This document shows, piece by piece, positions 23,923-36,026 of a stretch of 64,000 nucleotides of DNA. Source of the DNA: Desmodesmus armatus (taxonomy: Eukaryota; Chlorophyta; Chlorophyceae; Sphaeropleales; Scenedesmaceae); the NCBI GenBank assembly GCA_007449985.2, contig VIIQ02000101.1:286314-350313 (forward strand), written 5' to 3'. The position numbers were made by a program, and so were the translations under genes. The notes beneath the pieces were generated by a model. That model searched no databases. It was not told where the DNA came from and saw only the letters and a program-made list of their open reading frames with translations. The stretch's first letter is position 1; each line of letters opens with the position of its first letter.

Positions 23923-26900
23923 TCAGCTTGCCGCACAACTCGCGAAGCCCGAGGCTTGCGGATTCCGCGAAGGCTGTGCCTCTTCCTGCATCGAGTGTTT
24001 CATCTGGTGCAGCCTCTCGCGCTGCTGCCGTGCCGTAAGAGCCGGCCACGTTCCCACGCGGGAAGGTTGGTGGTGTTGTGGACTGTTCCTGCCGGAGCTG
24101 CCGGGGCTGTTGGCTTGGCTTCGGGAAGGCGCTGGGCTGTTCAGGCTGCTTCGTGAAGGCGCTGGGCTGCTGAGGTAGCTGCGCGAGGGCCATGGCGACA
24201 CACTCGGCGGGGATTGCCCGCAGAGTGCGTTTTGTGTTGCGTGGGGAGCTGCTGGCGCATGAGGGACCGCTTGAAGCTTTTGAGCGATTGCTGCTGCCAA
24301 CAGGGTCAGCCTGACCAACTCCTGCTGCGACCTGCGGGGACTTTCGGCTGCTGCTGCTGCTGCTGTGATCGGGAGTGCTGCTTGTGGCGGTGCACTGGGC
24401 GCTGGCATGGGCCTTTGGAGTCGTCCAGGGGCTGGGTTCAGCTGCAGCGTAGTTGCATGCATAACCCGTGTAACACCTGCATTCAGTCGTCCAGGGGCTG
24501 TGGCTTTTTGAGCAGTGTTGCTAGCCTTCTGCAGAGTGATGTTGGTCAGTCTTGGAATGCTTCTCACCGTGCGGCACTGCTCTGCAGGCCCTCCTGCTGG
24601 TGAGGCCTGTGAATGCCGGATGCTGCTGTGCTTCCCAGGTCCGCGCCAGGAAGCTGGGGGCTGAGAGCTTCTGTTGGCTGGCAGTCTGCTGCTACTGCTC
24701 CTGCTGCTGCTGGCACCGGTTGTGGATGCTGCTGGGCCAATGGGCCTGCCTGCGGCTCCTGGTGCTGATGTGGCGCTGCTGTCGGTTTGTTTTGAGGATG
24801 CTGCTGGTGCTGCTGGTGCTGCTGGTGCTGCTGGTGCTGCTGGTGCTGCTGGTGCTGCTGGTGATGTGGCAGCAGCTGGTGCGGTGACGTCCCTATTGCC
24901 CTGCTCTTTGGTCCCCTGGGGTGGTGCTCGGCACGTTGCCAGCACCTCCTTCAACGCTGTGAAGATGGATATGACCTCTATGGTGAGGATGTGCAGAGCT
25001 ATGCAGCAGACGCGACAACAGCACAGCACAGCGCAAACAGTGGCAGCGTGCACAGTGGTATGAGGGTTGACAAGATAAGTACCTGCAAAGCTTACCAAAG
25101 AAACAGCATGCTTCTGCTTGGTGGGGTCGTACACAATGCTGTGCAGCGAAGACGACAGTTCAATCAGCAAAAGACAGGTCACAGGCTGGCGTCTATAGTA
25201 CTTCACTACAGCTGATGCTTACCATATGTGCCGTGTCGTGCTTGCTGCAGTTCCCTGTGAGCCTTGGCACTTGCTGCTGAGCCCTTGTCTACTAGCAGCA
25301 TCAGCCTTGGCAGCATGTTGACCAACGGCACAGCAGCTGACCTGCACACAACAACACACGCCACAGCATAGCATAGCACAGCGCAGCACACGGTGACAAA
25401 GGTTTGGCAAGTGCGTTCCTTGCTACACTTGTATGGCTTGTTGCTGCGAGTGTGGATATCTAGCTAAGGCTGAGCATGCGTTCCCTGAAAGCCCTGAAAC
25501 ACTGCGGCGCCAGGCGTCAGAAATCACGTACCGTGTTGGAATGGGCCGCACGTCTGAGCTCTCTGCTTGCAGCGGCTGCTGCTGCTGCTGCTGCTGCTTG
25601 GCCAGCGTGTCCTCTGCTGTCTGCAGCTCCCCCCTCACCACCACCAGCTCCACACTCCGTTGGTTGAGCTTGGCTTTCAGCCTGGCCATCTCACCATCAA
25701 GCCTTTTTTGAGCCTGCTGGGACTGCAGGAGTTCAGCCTGCAGGTAGGGCCAGCGGCAGCGATGGGGAAATGGTTGGTATTCCAGTGATCTATAGAGCTT
25801 GCAGCATTGTGCTGCCCAGTGGCCTGCACACTGGCAGTTCAATGGCCAGGTGAGAGAAGGTGTGCAGCACCCACAAGCCTAGTCATAGCCAGCTAATACC
25901 CAAGCCGTACATACGCTGCTGTTTTGATTGGGTGCAATTGTTAACTTGCCGGTTTAGTCACCCAATTAGTCTTGCTGCAGAGTATGCCCAGATGCAAACC
26001 GTGCCCAGCTGCAAACCGTGAGACACTTACCTTTAGCTGCTTGATCTGGGTTTGAAGGAGTTGTGTGTGCTCTTCTGCTCCTCCTCGTGTTGACACGGCA
26101 GGGCGGCCTTCCTTGACTGCTTGATTGGGGGTCTGAGACTCCAGGCTGGCCTGAGCCTGCATGCCTGCCTCTGCCTGCACACTGTCGTTGCATTGAGCTG
26201 ATGCTGTCAATCCAGCAGCAGGAGTGACGGTGGCTGTGCTCCAGCAACTACTGTGTTCAGAGGAGACACACCCTGCCGCAGGTACTGCTGCTGCTGCTCC
26301 TGGCCCTGCTGTTAGTGTTGTCAGATTGGCGGTGGTTGAGAGCATACTCTGCTGTTGCCATTGCTGCTGCTGCTGCTGTACCTGCTGTTGCTGCCAATCT
26401 CGTGGCACTTGCAGCTGCCAATGCTGCTGCGCCACTGGCTGCTGCCGCTGTAGTAGCAGCTGCTGCTGCTGCTGCTGCCAGCACTGCTGCCACCACTGCT
26501 GCTGCTGGTGGTTCTGCTGTTCCCGCCAATGCTGCTGCTCCCGCTGCTGCCACTGCATCTGCTCTTCTTCTTCTACCTTCTCATGCTGCTGCTGCAACAA
26601 CAACTGCTGCTGCTGCTGCTGCTGCTGCAGCAGCTGCTGCTTTGAGTAATGCTGTTGGATCAGTTCCTGGCATGACATGCTCTTGGTGCTGCCAGGCACT
26701 GGGAAGAAGTTGGGTGCAGGGCACCGACCATTGACCTGGGCATGCAGCAGTCCACAGGATGTCAGTCCACTTTGAAAGGTGGAGTCAGTAAGGACCTTTC
26801 ACTGCAACCGTTGCAGTGGTGACCATGTGTGTTGGGGATCAAGGTTTGTCAGCTTGAGGCTCATCGATACCTGAGAACCAGGCGGCAAGCTTCTGCACAC

Positions 26901-27302
26901 GCACCCAATATTCGGCAGGGTGCTGTTTGCTGTTGGCTTGTTTAGCTTGCAGCCACAGTGTGGCACCCACCCTTTCAGTGATCGCATCTCCACATGCTTC
27001 TGGCGAGGCATCTAAACTGTGCTGCCTGTATCGCAACAAAGCACCCCATGCCATGATGGCACCGTGAAAGGTGTCATGAATTTTTTGTTGACAACATGTG
27101 CTGGCAAGCGACTCTGCTGGCACCTGAAATCTGCTTTCCAAGTCTGAAAAGCTGCCGAAAAAGATATGTGAAACAAGCGAGTAGCCATGGAAGCAGAAAG
27201 CAAACGCACCCACCCATACGGTACTGCGACTTACCAGTGCTGCTGCTGGGCGAAACATCCACTGCCTGAAGATGTTTGTAGTCCGCTGAAGCAGCTTTGC
27301 AT
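23923..27302 (-). CDS. Coiled-coil protein with novel N-terminal domain (upstream paralog)
   Basis: Start ATG 27302-27300. Minus exons: 27302-27235, 27151-26871, 26698-26031, 25737-25532, 25341-25223, about 25200-25083, 24977-23923. Phases agree at all joins except the one into the sixth exon, whose acceptor I could not fix (the apparent intron is too short). About 830 residues. In order: a compact domain of some 95 residues (FSDLESRF to KLAAWFS) that I do not recognise; a Q/W/H-rich tract; a coiled coil (QKRLDGEMARLKAKLNQR); a helix with LVDKGSAASAK; a helix EVISIFTALKEVLATC; a period-9 repeat giving APA triplets; and an S/P-rich tail. The module order matches the 15896-20326 gene. The last exon contains an apparent LINE 3'-end insertion at 24435-24484. 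Confidence 0.6.
24419..24500 (+). mobile_element. LINE 3'-end fragment inside a coding exon, with target-site duplication
   Basis: The plus-strand sequence between two perfect 16-base direct repeats (AGTCGTCCAGGGGCTG at 24419-24434 and 24485-24500) matches the 3' terminus of the LINE family at 50-62 kb (GGTTCAG..GCAGCGTAGTTGC..CCCGTGTAACACC). It lies antisense in the last exon of the 23923-27302 gene and keeps that frame open. Confidence 0.75.
24797..24862 (-). repeat. 9-bp minisatellite encoding alanine/proline repeats
   Basis: About seven copies of GCTGCTGGT on the plus strand, inside the last exon of the minus gene, encoding PAA units. Seen directly. Confidence 0.9.
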
Positions 27303-28859
27303 CTCACAGCTTCAACGGCACCGGGGCCACTTAGAGATTGGCATTCCCGCCAGGATAGGTGGGTAGGGTACGTGCCCGCAATCAACTACGTTTTGTGCAA
27401 TGTACGACTGTTACTTATGACTATACAAAGTAAATACAGTGCACGGCAGTGTTCACAGTGCCCTCGGCAGAAAACATGTTGACAGCGCGACCATCCGTAT
27501 TCCCAACTTTGCACAGCGGAGGTTGTGGTTCCACCACAAGCAGAACAGTTGATAGTGTTGTAAATGCCCCAGAATGCCTGCCAGGTGGTGTCGGCTTTGC
27601 AATGATTCATTTGCATGAACGTAGCTCAGATGTGTAGATTTCTCAAAGCAGCAGGTGTATTTGGATGTTAAATTTGCACGTCTACTCACCAACCTTCATG
27701 AGGCACATCAATGCTGCTGCAACATGCACAGCAGTTTCTCCAGGGTGGCATGTCCTGATGAACTTCAAAGTATACGTACTGTGTCAACAATCACGATGCC
27801 TGTGTGATGCGCAACACTGCCCCCCAGAGGCAATACAACCCAAATATAGGACATACCCAAAGGCAGCACATGTGCACACTGCAGTATGCATGCATGCATG
27901 CATGCCAGTTTGATGTAGATAGATTGTGTGCCATGCTGACTCTAAGGGAATAGACTCTGTTGCAAAAGATCTACATTGTTTATTGCATTGACTCATTGGG
28001 GGTGGGGGGTATTGGGCAATGCCAATGATGCTCTCAGGGTTTCTTGTGACAGCTGAACCCTGAAAGAACGTCCTATGGTCGAGCATAACAATAGAGGTAA
28101 GCTTATTTACCCCAGAGCGGTAACCTCTTACTTATGTTGTCTGCACTGCCTGCTACTTGTAACATCTGTACACAGTAAGCAAATGGTGATGGGGAGCGAT
28201 GCAATCTGATCCAGCAACCAGTGCACTGGTTGCGTCGACTCAACACAGTGAACATCGCATGGTAAAGGACGTCGTGAAACGATACAAACCAGACAGCCAT
28301 GCTGAGCAGATACATGTTGGTGACCCCACGTCCCGTGGATGATGACCAATACTCTGTCATCACTCTACCCGACTCTGAATGAGTTTCATGTTTTAGAGGA
28401 GAAGTGGTCAACAGGGGAGCATACCACCGCATGAAGTGGTGCCATACAGTAGTTGTATTCGTTTGCATGGCCGTCCACAGCTTCAGGAATGCCCAGAAGA
28501 GTGGCACAGGAGCGTACCAGGGCTTAGGTACCAAGCCCTAGTGTGCTGCTGCTGCTCCAGGAACTTCCTGTTTAACACCTACCATCATACGGCGCCATGC
28601 ATAGCACGTGAGAATGCTGAAACATGTATGCTATCGAAATACCCCCTACGGTAGCAGTTTGAAGCGTGTCACTACTGTCCCGGAACATCACCCATCACCT
28701 GCAAGCGCCATATGTGATTACGCCTGCTATCAGCAACCAAGCTCTGCGTCAAAGCTCTACCGTCGTTTACCGCGTTACTGTGTGCGGCACTGCCACTGCT
28801 GGCTCGGTACCCTTACAACACCAGCAGCAGCAGTACAGTACAGTAGACAGTAGCATTTG
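27303..28859. other. Divergent intergenic region; possible transposase-like frames
   Basis: It lies between genes starting at 27302 (-) and 28860 (+), so it holds both promoters. Minus frames at 28103-28534 (WSSSTGRG, FHDVLYHAMF) and 27386-27616 (a Cys-rich stretch, SRCQHVFCRGHCEHC) look protein-like but lack a consistent splice model. They may be remains of a DNA transposon. A direct GCATGCATGCATGC run is at 27888-27904. No gene is asserted. Confidence 0.25.
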
Positions 28860-29492
28860 ATGCCGCCAAGGCAGTCGTCGCAACTGGCTCAGGAGGCACT
28901 TCGTTGTCTGCAACGTGTTAGCCAGGAAGCACCTGCTGCTGTGTCTGACGAAGCAGTAGCTCAGTTGGATGCAGCTGCTAAGGCCCTGCTGGCCCATACG
29001 CTACAGCACTGTGCCCCAGGAAATGCAGACCACAAGGTCATGATTCCTTCAGGTGGGCACATGCTTGTAGGTGATGTTGTTTTTGAGTTTTGAATGGGGA
29101 TCCCACTGCACTTAGCACAAGCTGACCTGCAAGGGGGAGGAACCTGAAGGAGGGAGCAACCCGAGTTTGTGTGATGATGCGTGGTGTAATGTCACATCCG
29201 TCAGTGGCCTTGGTTGCTGGCACCATCATGTAGAAGAGGCATGCAGATGCTGCTGACACACTCACATGACTAGCAAGGAACAAGTAAGCCAAAGCAAGGC
29301 TGTGCCGCCATTGGGTGTGGGAAGACTTGATGTTCCATCAACAGTGCTTATAGCCAACCTGGTAACTAGCATCATGTTTTGGACAGCTGTTATCTCACTC
29401 TCTTTGCATTGTGTCCTGCTTGTGCCGCCCTTGCTGCTGCAGGGCTGGTGCCTGCCTTCGTGACAGCGGCCACCAAGCTCATTGCACACCTC

Positions 29493-29539
<47 letters not shown>

Positions 29540-29956
29540 GTTAGCTGCTCTGGCGTCTGCGCTGCTGCACCTGTGGAACTGCATGGGCAACCCCTACACC
29601 TCCGAATGGGTCATGCACATCCTGCCCACCCTCGGCCCAGCTGCCGAGCTGGCAATGCAAGTGCTCACAGGGCCCGGGGGTGGCCTCGCCCCCAACACAA
29701 CCAACCCAGTGTACATCCTAGCCCGTGAGCACGCAGCTATGTCTGTCACGCTGGCCGGCTGCTGTGTAAAGCAGTGGGATACGATGATTGAGGCAGAGGC
29801 AAAGCGCAAGGCGGGGCCCGGCAGCGCAAAAAGGGGAGCCACACGCGAGGAAGCCGTGGTGGTGTCAGATATCTTGCAGCAGGCTATCATTCTTCACTGC
29901 TGTGTGTTCATTCACGCCTGCCGTCAGCAGCAGCGACAGCAGCAGGATGCAGCCGG

Positions 29957-29987
<31 letters not shown>

Positions 29988-32900
29988 TGGGCGCCTACAG
30001 AGTCCAGGCACCTGCTGGAGCAGCTAGCCTTCCCACTCGATGCTGTGGATGCTTACACCGCTGTCGTGTGCAAGGCAATGCCAGAGGAAGGCGATCCACT
30101 GACAGAGCACATGCAGAATGCACTAAGCCGCCTACAGATGGCCATCAACGTCCGGCTGATAGGCATCCGGCAGCCGGACGGCCGCTGGGCGGAGCGGTAC
30201 TCCAGCTCCATCGCAGCAGCAGCAGCAGCAGCAGCAGCAGGCACTCGCCGCCGGGGTGGGGGTGATATCACCCCCGCTGTCATTGCCATACAGCACATCA
30301 CGGCGTCACCCTTCCACCCAGCGCAGCTGGTGTATCTGGGGCTTGAGTACGTCTGTGTGCTGGGGCTAGGGTCCGACCGGCTGGTGCCGGATCTTGTGGG
30401 TCTCATGTTCATGTCGCTGCTGCTGATGTTTACTCAGGGACAGAGTGAGGCTGGGGTGTCTACTGTTGAGGTCAATGTGCAGAAGCAGTATGCAGAGGGA
30501 TGCTTGGAGTACATATGGTCCTGCCTGGGGAACCAGCTACAGCGGGCAGCGGGAGTGGCAGAGGTTGAGTTGGAGGGTGACGGCTCCCAGTCAGCAGCAG
30601 CAGCGGCGGCGGCGGCTGGCAGCAGCAGCAGCAGTAGGGAGGAGTTCAGGAGGGAGGGTGTGGAGGTGGATCTGCCGGCAGATGCTGCTGCCAGGCTGCG
30701 CATGATGTGGGAGGAGTACAGCAAGTGCCTGTTTGGGGCCATCACCCTGTACAGAGGCGAGCAACAGACTCGGAACTCACATCGGCCTGCAAGCCTCGGA
30801 CGGCTGTTAACAACTCACATCGGCTTGCCACTTACCCCCTACTAGGGTGGGGACTGAGATAGTAACAGGGTGTTACCAGCGTAGCATGCCTGGCTGTGCA
30901 TGATTAGGGACGAGTTCAGCAAGTGCCTTTTCTTTAAGGGCCATCACCCAGTACAGGGGTAAGCAACAGGGTGGGGCTGTCCTTGAGTTGGGGTGGTGGT
31001 GGTGCAGGGGGGGGGGGGGTAGGGCTGTTAGCAACTCACAACGGCCTGCTACCTTACTAGGGTGGGTACTAGGTTAGCAACAGGTTTGTACTATGATCAG
31101 GGATAGTACTATGATCAAAGATGAGTATGAATCACCCTGTACAGAGGTGAGTGACAGGGGAGGGCTGGTAGCAAGTCACAGCGGCCTGCTACTTACCGCT
31201 TACTAGGGTGGGGACTAGCTAGTCCCTATAGGGTAGCACTAGGGTTGCAAGGAGACTAGGGTAATGCTAGCGCAGTATGTTGAGCAAACTAGGCTAGAAG
31301 CAACACAAGAGGTAGCAGGTAGCGTAACACCATCCCATCTTAGCAATCAGCCTGCAGAACTGCTACTAGCATAGCTATCTTAGTGACAAGGCCGTCATGT
31401 TGGTAAGGGGTTGTGCTCGGGTGTTGTGGCACAAACCAGCTACTAACGCGTGTGCTGTGTTGTGTACTCACTGATTAGTCACACATTCAGTGCCATCACC
31501 CACTGGGGTGCAACAGGACAGAACAGGATCTGGAGATTGGGAGTCGCAGCATAGCTGCTTGGGTCCACCACCGTAACATCCTTATCACCCCCTGTCTGTT
31601 TCTCTGCTGGGCTCCTGTTTCACCCCAGTGGTCTTCCGCAAGCTGCCCTACTTCGTCTACCTGCGCCACCCCCTGCGTGCAAGCCGTGTGATCGAAGCAG
31701 CAATGCGGGCGGCGGACCAGACCCGCATCAACCACCCCCATGACATGGCCATGCTCCTCCACGGCTTCTCTTGGGCTGCTGACACCACCAGCCCCTTGGG
31801 TGCGGCTCACTCCACAGACCTCATGACTAACAGGTGAATACTATGTAATACTCAGCAATGCCTTTAGTTGAATATATTGCTATTATCGCCAAAGGCAATA
31901 TTACTAGCATATGTGGATCGTGGATTGCGGCTCACTCCACAGACCTCATGACCAACAGGTGAAGTGTGCAAGGCTGTTCTGATTGCTGTAGCATTATAAT
32001 AGTTTGAGGACAGATCTCTTGGGCTGCTGACACCACGAGCACCATGGGTGCCGCACACTCCACAGACCTCCTGACAAACAGGTGAATCATTGCCCAAGTG
32101 TCTAAGTGAGTGCAGGGTCCCTGCACAGTGTAGGTATGGTGCCAGCAGGGTTCTAGCTGTACCCTACTGTCACACGGCACTGGGTAAGTGAGTGCTGTAG
32201 TGATGAAATTGGAAGCGAAATCTGTTGGGATGAGTCCTTCAATCTCACTCAATCTCAATCTCACTCAATCTCACTCAATTTCAATCGATCTCACCCCAGC
32301 ACTGCACCTTGACCGGGTGCAGGTTTTAGCCCTGGCAGAATCCATCTGCAGAGATTGGTTTTTTGTTGCCTGCTGCTGTGGCAGGCGGCTAGCCATGAGG
32401 TCCTGTTCACAGCTGGTCAGAACCCTTAACCCTTTAAGGGCGGGGTTATTCTCACTATGTTGGCTACCTGACCCCTTGGATGGAAACAGGAATAACTTTG
32501 GCTGCACTTGGCCAATTGGGGTCAAACTTGGACCAGAGGTCAACAACATGATGTGTAACCACATGCTGCTGCTCCCAGGTTCATCGCGGGCACGGTCCGC
32601 GCAAACCAGTCAAAGAAAGTCAATCAAAGGTTGACCAGTCAAAGATATCGAAAGGGTTGCGTGCAGTGGCTCGCTACCAGCCGTTCGCGCCCGCCGCCAG
32701 CGTCAAACTGTTACGGACATGTGTCTAGTGTCAAGTCGCAGCGACGCAGCGGTCCAATTATCTGTAAAATTGACAGTTGGGACCGCTGTTCTGCAGGGGG
32801 CCGTGGGGCCCCTGTTGACCATTGGCACGAAAGTAGGCCAAAGTCGGTGGAGACAACGACGATGATAGCATAACTCATTCATATTACAGATGTAACATAA

Positions 32901-35900
32901 AAAATTGTTTGTCACTGCATAAGGTGGCAGCCCTGCGGCTGTTACTGCTGCTGCTGCTAGTGGGAGGGATCGCAAAGCACAAACAGTACATGCGGCCGCT
33001 TTAGCGGCCACCAGACGTTTAAAAGCCATATAACCAAAGTGGTTCAACAATTAAATGTTGTTAAAGCATCTTGTTGTGCAGTCCTGTGGCAGCCCAGGGT
33101 CAGCATCCAGTACTGCTGACATTAGGGTGGCCAACTAACGTTGGGGCCGTCTGCCTTAACGTTAGAATTAACGTGAATTTAATGTTGTTAACTAACGTTC
33201 ATTAGGAAACGCATTAGCTGGAAGTTGAGGTCCCACCAGGAGAAGCGTGCGTGCATCAACAAAGCGGTAATTGCTTTACTTTCATCGTATATATCTATGT
33301 ATACATTCGTGCGGTACATCAACTGCTGCTGTGTGGAGCTACATGTGCTCCATCCATCCATCCACCAAACTGCCAACAGGAAAACCACCAGACAAACGCT
33401 GTGTAGCACCATAGGCACGCAAAATAAGGCCTATACATAGATAGAAAAGACAACCGAGCCATTCATCAACTTCCTGCACCACTTCAACCTACTTAGAGCC
33501 ACTGCTCCACAGCTGCACACCAGCTTAAGCCTCTGCCTCTGCACCCTCTGCAGCCTGCTTAATCCAGAAAGCCTGCTCCTCCTCCCTGTCGTCCTTGGTG
33601 ACGTTGTGCTTGAGGCGGAGGGTGTTGTGGACCAGCATCATCTTGTTGGCCTTGGTGACAGCCAGCCTGGTGCGCTGGGCAGGGAACATGTTGCCAAGCT
33701 CTGACCAGAAGCGGTCGACAGCACAGACAGTGGCGTGCTGAGACATCACACGGTCAGCCACAGCAGACAGGGCCGGCTGCTTGGCCTTGCGCAGTGCCAC
33801 CACCATTGCCACACGCCGCTCATTGATGCCCAGCCAGGTGAGGCTGCCATCCGCCTGCAGCTTGTAGGAGTGCTGCATAACTGCCTCTGGGAAACCGTTG
33901 GCTACTAGGGCCTCCATGCTGGTGCGGGCCTGCTCACCCCAGGACAGAGCAGACATGCCGGCTGGCAGCTTGGAGCTGGGCAGCCCTGCCACAGCAGTTG
34001 CCAGGTTCTCTGCCGCCTCGTAGGCAGCCTCCGCCTCCTCATCAGTGAACCACTCCACAGGGGGCTTGCGCAGGCCGCCGTCTGTGGGGTCCAAGGAGTT
34101 GACCGGGTCCAGCAGCGCAGCCAGCACGTTGTACTCGCCCCTGTACTGCAGGCGGCGGGCCTGCAGCGCACACAAACACCGAACAGCAGCACACAAAGGT
34201 TATCAAAATGTGTTTACAGCAGGCCCACTTCAATCCTGAACTACACGTTGGTTGTATAGGGATAGGATGGTGGGGAGGCACTGACTGGGTATGTGATCAG
34301 GAAAAGTGCTCAAAATGCCACCAATGGGACTGCAAGACACCCTTGCAACTCCCTGACGCTTCCCTAACGCGTTTTTTCAAATAGCGTTTGAACTAACGTT
34401 AGGTGTCCCTGGGGGCCCCATTAGATTTAACGTTAATTAATGTTGCTAACGTTACGTTAACATTAACATTACATTAGCCAGGGGCCACCCTAGCTGACAT
34501 ACAGCTCGCAGTCAGTCGCTACTTGCGCACGCATGTGTGCGCACCACACAAACAGCGTGACAAATTCGTAATTCAGACATCATAGGCTTTCAGAATCCAT
34601 GCTCAGCTTGGTTATACACCAAGTATGCGAGCGGCAATCATTCCTCAAAGTTACGGGCACAAAAGTGGCCTCCCGCCCTTAAAGGGTTAAGGGCCAGCTC
34701 ATAGCCTGGCTGGAACCATTTGTTGAGCGGTTTCCCTTGTTTGCCTTGTTGCCTGTTGCAACAGGCGGCTAGCCATGCGGTCCTGTTCACAGCTGGTCAG
34801 CACACTCAAGGTGGCAAGCCAGCCCACGGCAGCGGCACTGCTTGACAACCAAGTGCTGGAGTGGAGGCTCAACCTGACTTGCGCTGTGGCTTATGTGGGA
34901 CCTTCGCTGCACTCCTGGGCGACAGGTGGGTGGGCGGGTGGGTGCGGGGGTGGGGTTGAGTGTGTGTGTATGGGGGGGGGGTGTGTTAGGCACAGCAAAT
35001 ACATGTGTAGCTAGTATGTGTAGCTAGCATGTATAGCTAGCACGTGTGTGGGTGGGGGGGGGGGCTTCTCATGGCAGCCGCCATGCTGGACAACCAAGTG
35101 CTGGAGTGGAGGCTCAACCTGACGTGCGCTGTGGCTTATGTGGGACCTTCGCTGCACTCCTGGGCGACAGGTGGATGGGGGGGTGGGTGGGGAGGGGGGG
35201 CGTTTGAAGGGGGTGGGTGGGGTGGGAGGGGGTTGGGGAGGGGGGTGGGGGCGGTGTGAATTTCCACCTCCCCCCCCTTCGAAGGGGGTGGGGTGTGGGG
35301 CAGCAAGGGGTTGAAGCATTGGCGAATGCTTACAGCAGGGCATGACGCATGTTGTGGGGAAGGAAGCAGTGAGGCGGCTTCACCAGCTACAACACACTGT
35401 GTAGCCACTCCTGCAGACTGTGCTCCGCATGAGTTCAGTATTGCACGCATGTGATGTAGTGAAGGGGTTCTGCAGGGCATTGAGCAGCGTGTTCAAATTC
35501 CTACTCAGGGTTTCCAGCTTGATTGGAGCTAGTGACAATGCAACCAAACCCTTTGCTTTGCTGCACAACACTTGCGGCGTTGTGGATTGTCAGTCAGCTG
35601 TCACAGCAGGCCTCTCCCTGGCTTGATCCCCTATCCAAGTGTTGAAACAGTACGACATCCCCTCAACCTCTTAACAAGAGGAAGGAAGTATTGCGGTCGC
35701 GGTCTGTTAGATGTGATTTGATTTCCTCTGTGGTTTGCTTGCCCATCTCCATGATATTGGTGAGTGTGCCCCCCCCCCCTCAATGTGGGTGGTGCTGTAG
35801 GTGATACCGTCCCTGATGCGTACAGGGAGGAGATCATGAAGGCTGTGCAGCTAAACAATCATGAAAGTTAATAATACAGGTGTAGCTCTGGTTGATTGAG

Positions 35901-35995
35901 TCAAGCCCAAGGCAGGTGCTTCCCCTGCCCTTGTTTGTGCCCAGCTGTGACAGTATCCACTTGACCCCCCCCCCCCCACACACACACGCACTCAC

Positions 35996-36026
<31 letters not shown>

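Larger units (their letters stand above)
32423..34693. mobile_element. piggyBac-like element with 22-bp inverted ends, carrying a nested hAT
   Basis: A perfect 22-bp inverted repeat lies at 32423-32444 and 34672-34693 (CCCTTAACCC... / ...GGGTTAAGGG). If TTAA at 32426-32429 and 34687-34690 is the target duplication, the element is 32430-34686 and begins CCCTTTAAGGGCGGG, a piggyBac-style end. Otherwise the full 22 bp are the ends and no duplication is seen. Removing the hAT leaves about 880 bp with no recognisable transposase, so it would be non-autonomous. It lies in the third intron of the MYND gene, right after a partial copy of exon 4 (32359-32420). Confidence 0.6.

Noticed and set aside
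28103..28534. KDZ-type transposase
   Set aside because: Only a loose resemblance (WSS followed by Met/Ser-rich sequence); the order of the Cys-rich and WS parts does not fit the family.
35391..35508. Exon-like stretch TVLRMSSVLHACDVVKGF
   Set aside because: Out of phase with exon 4 and preceded by an in-frame TAG; skipping it gives a perfect exon 4 to exon 5 join.
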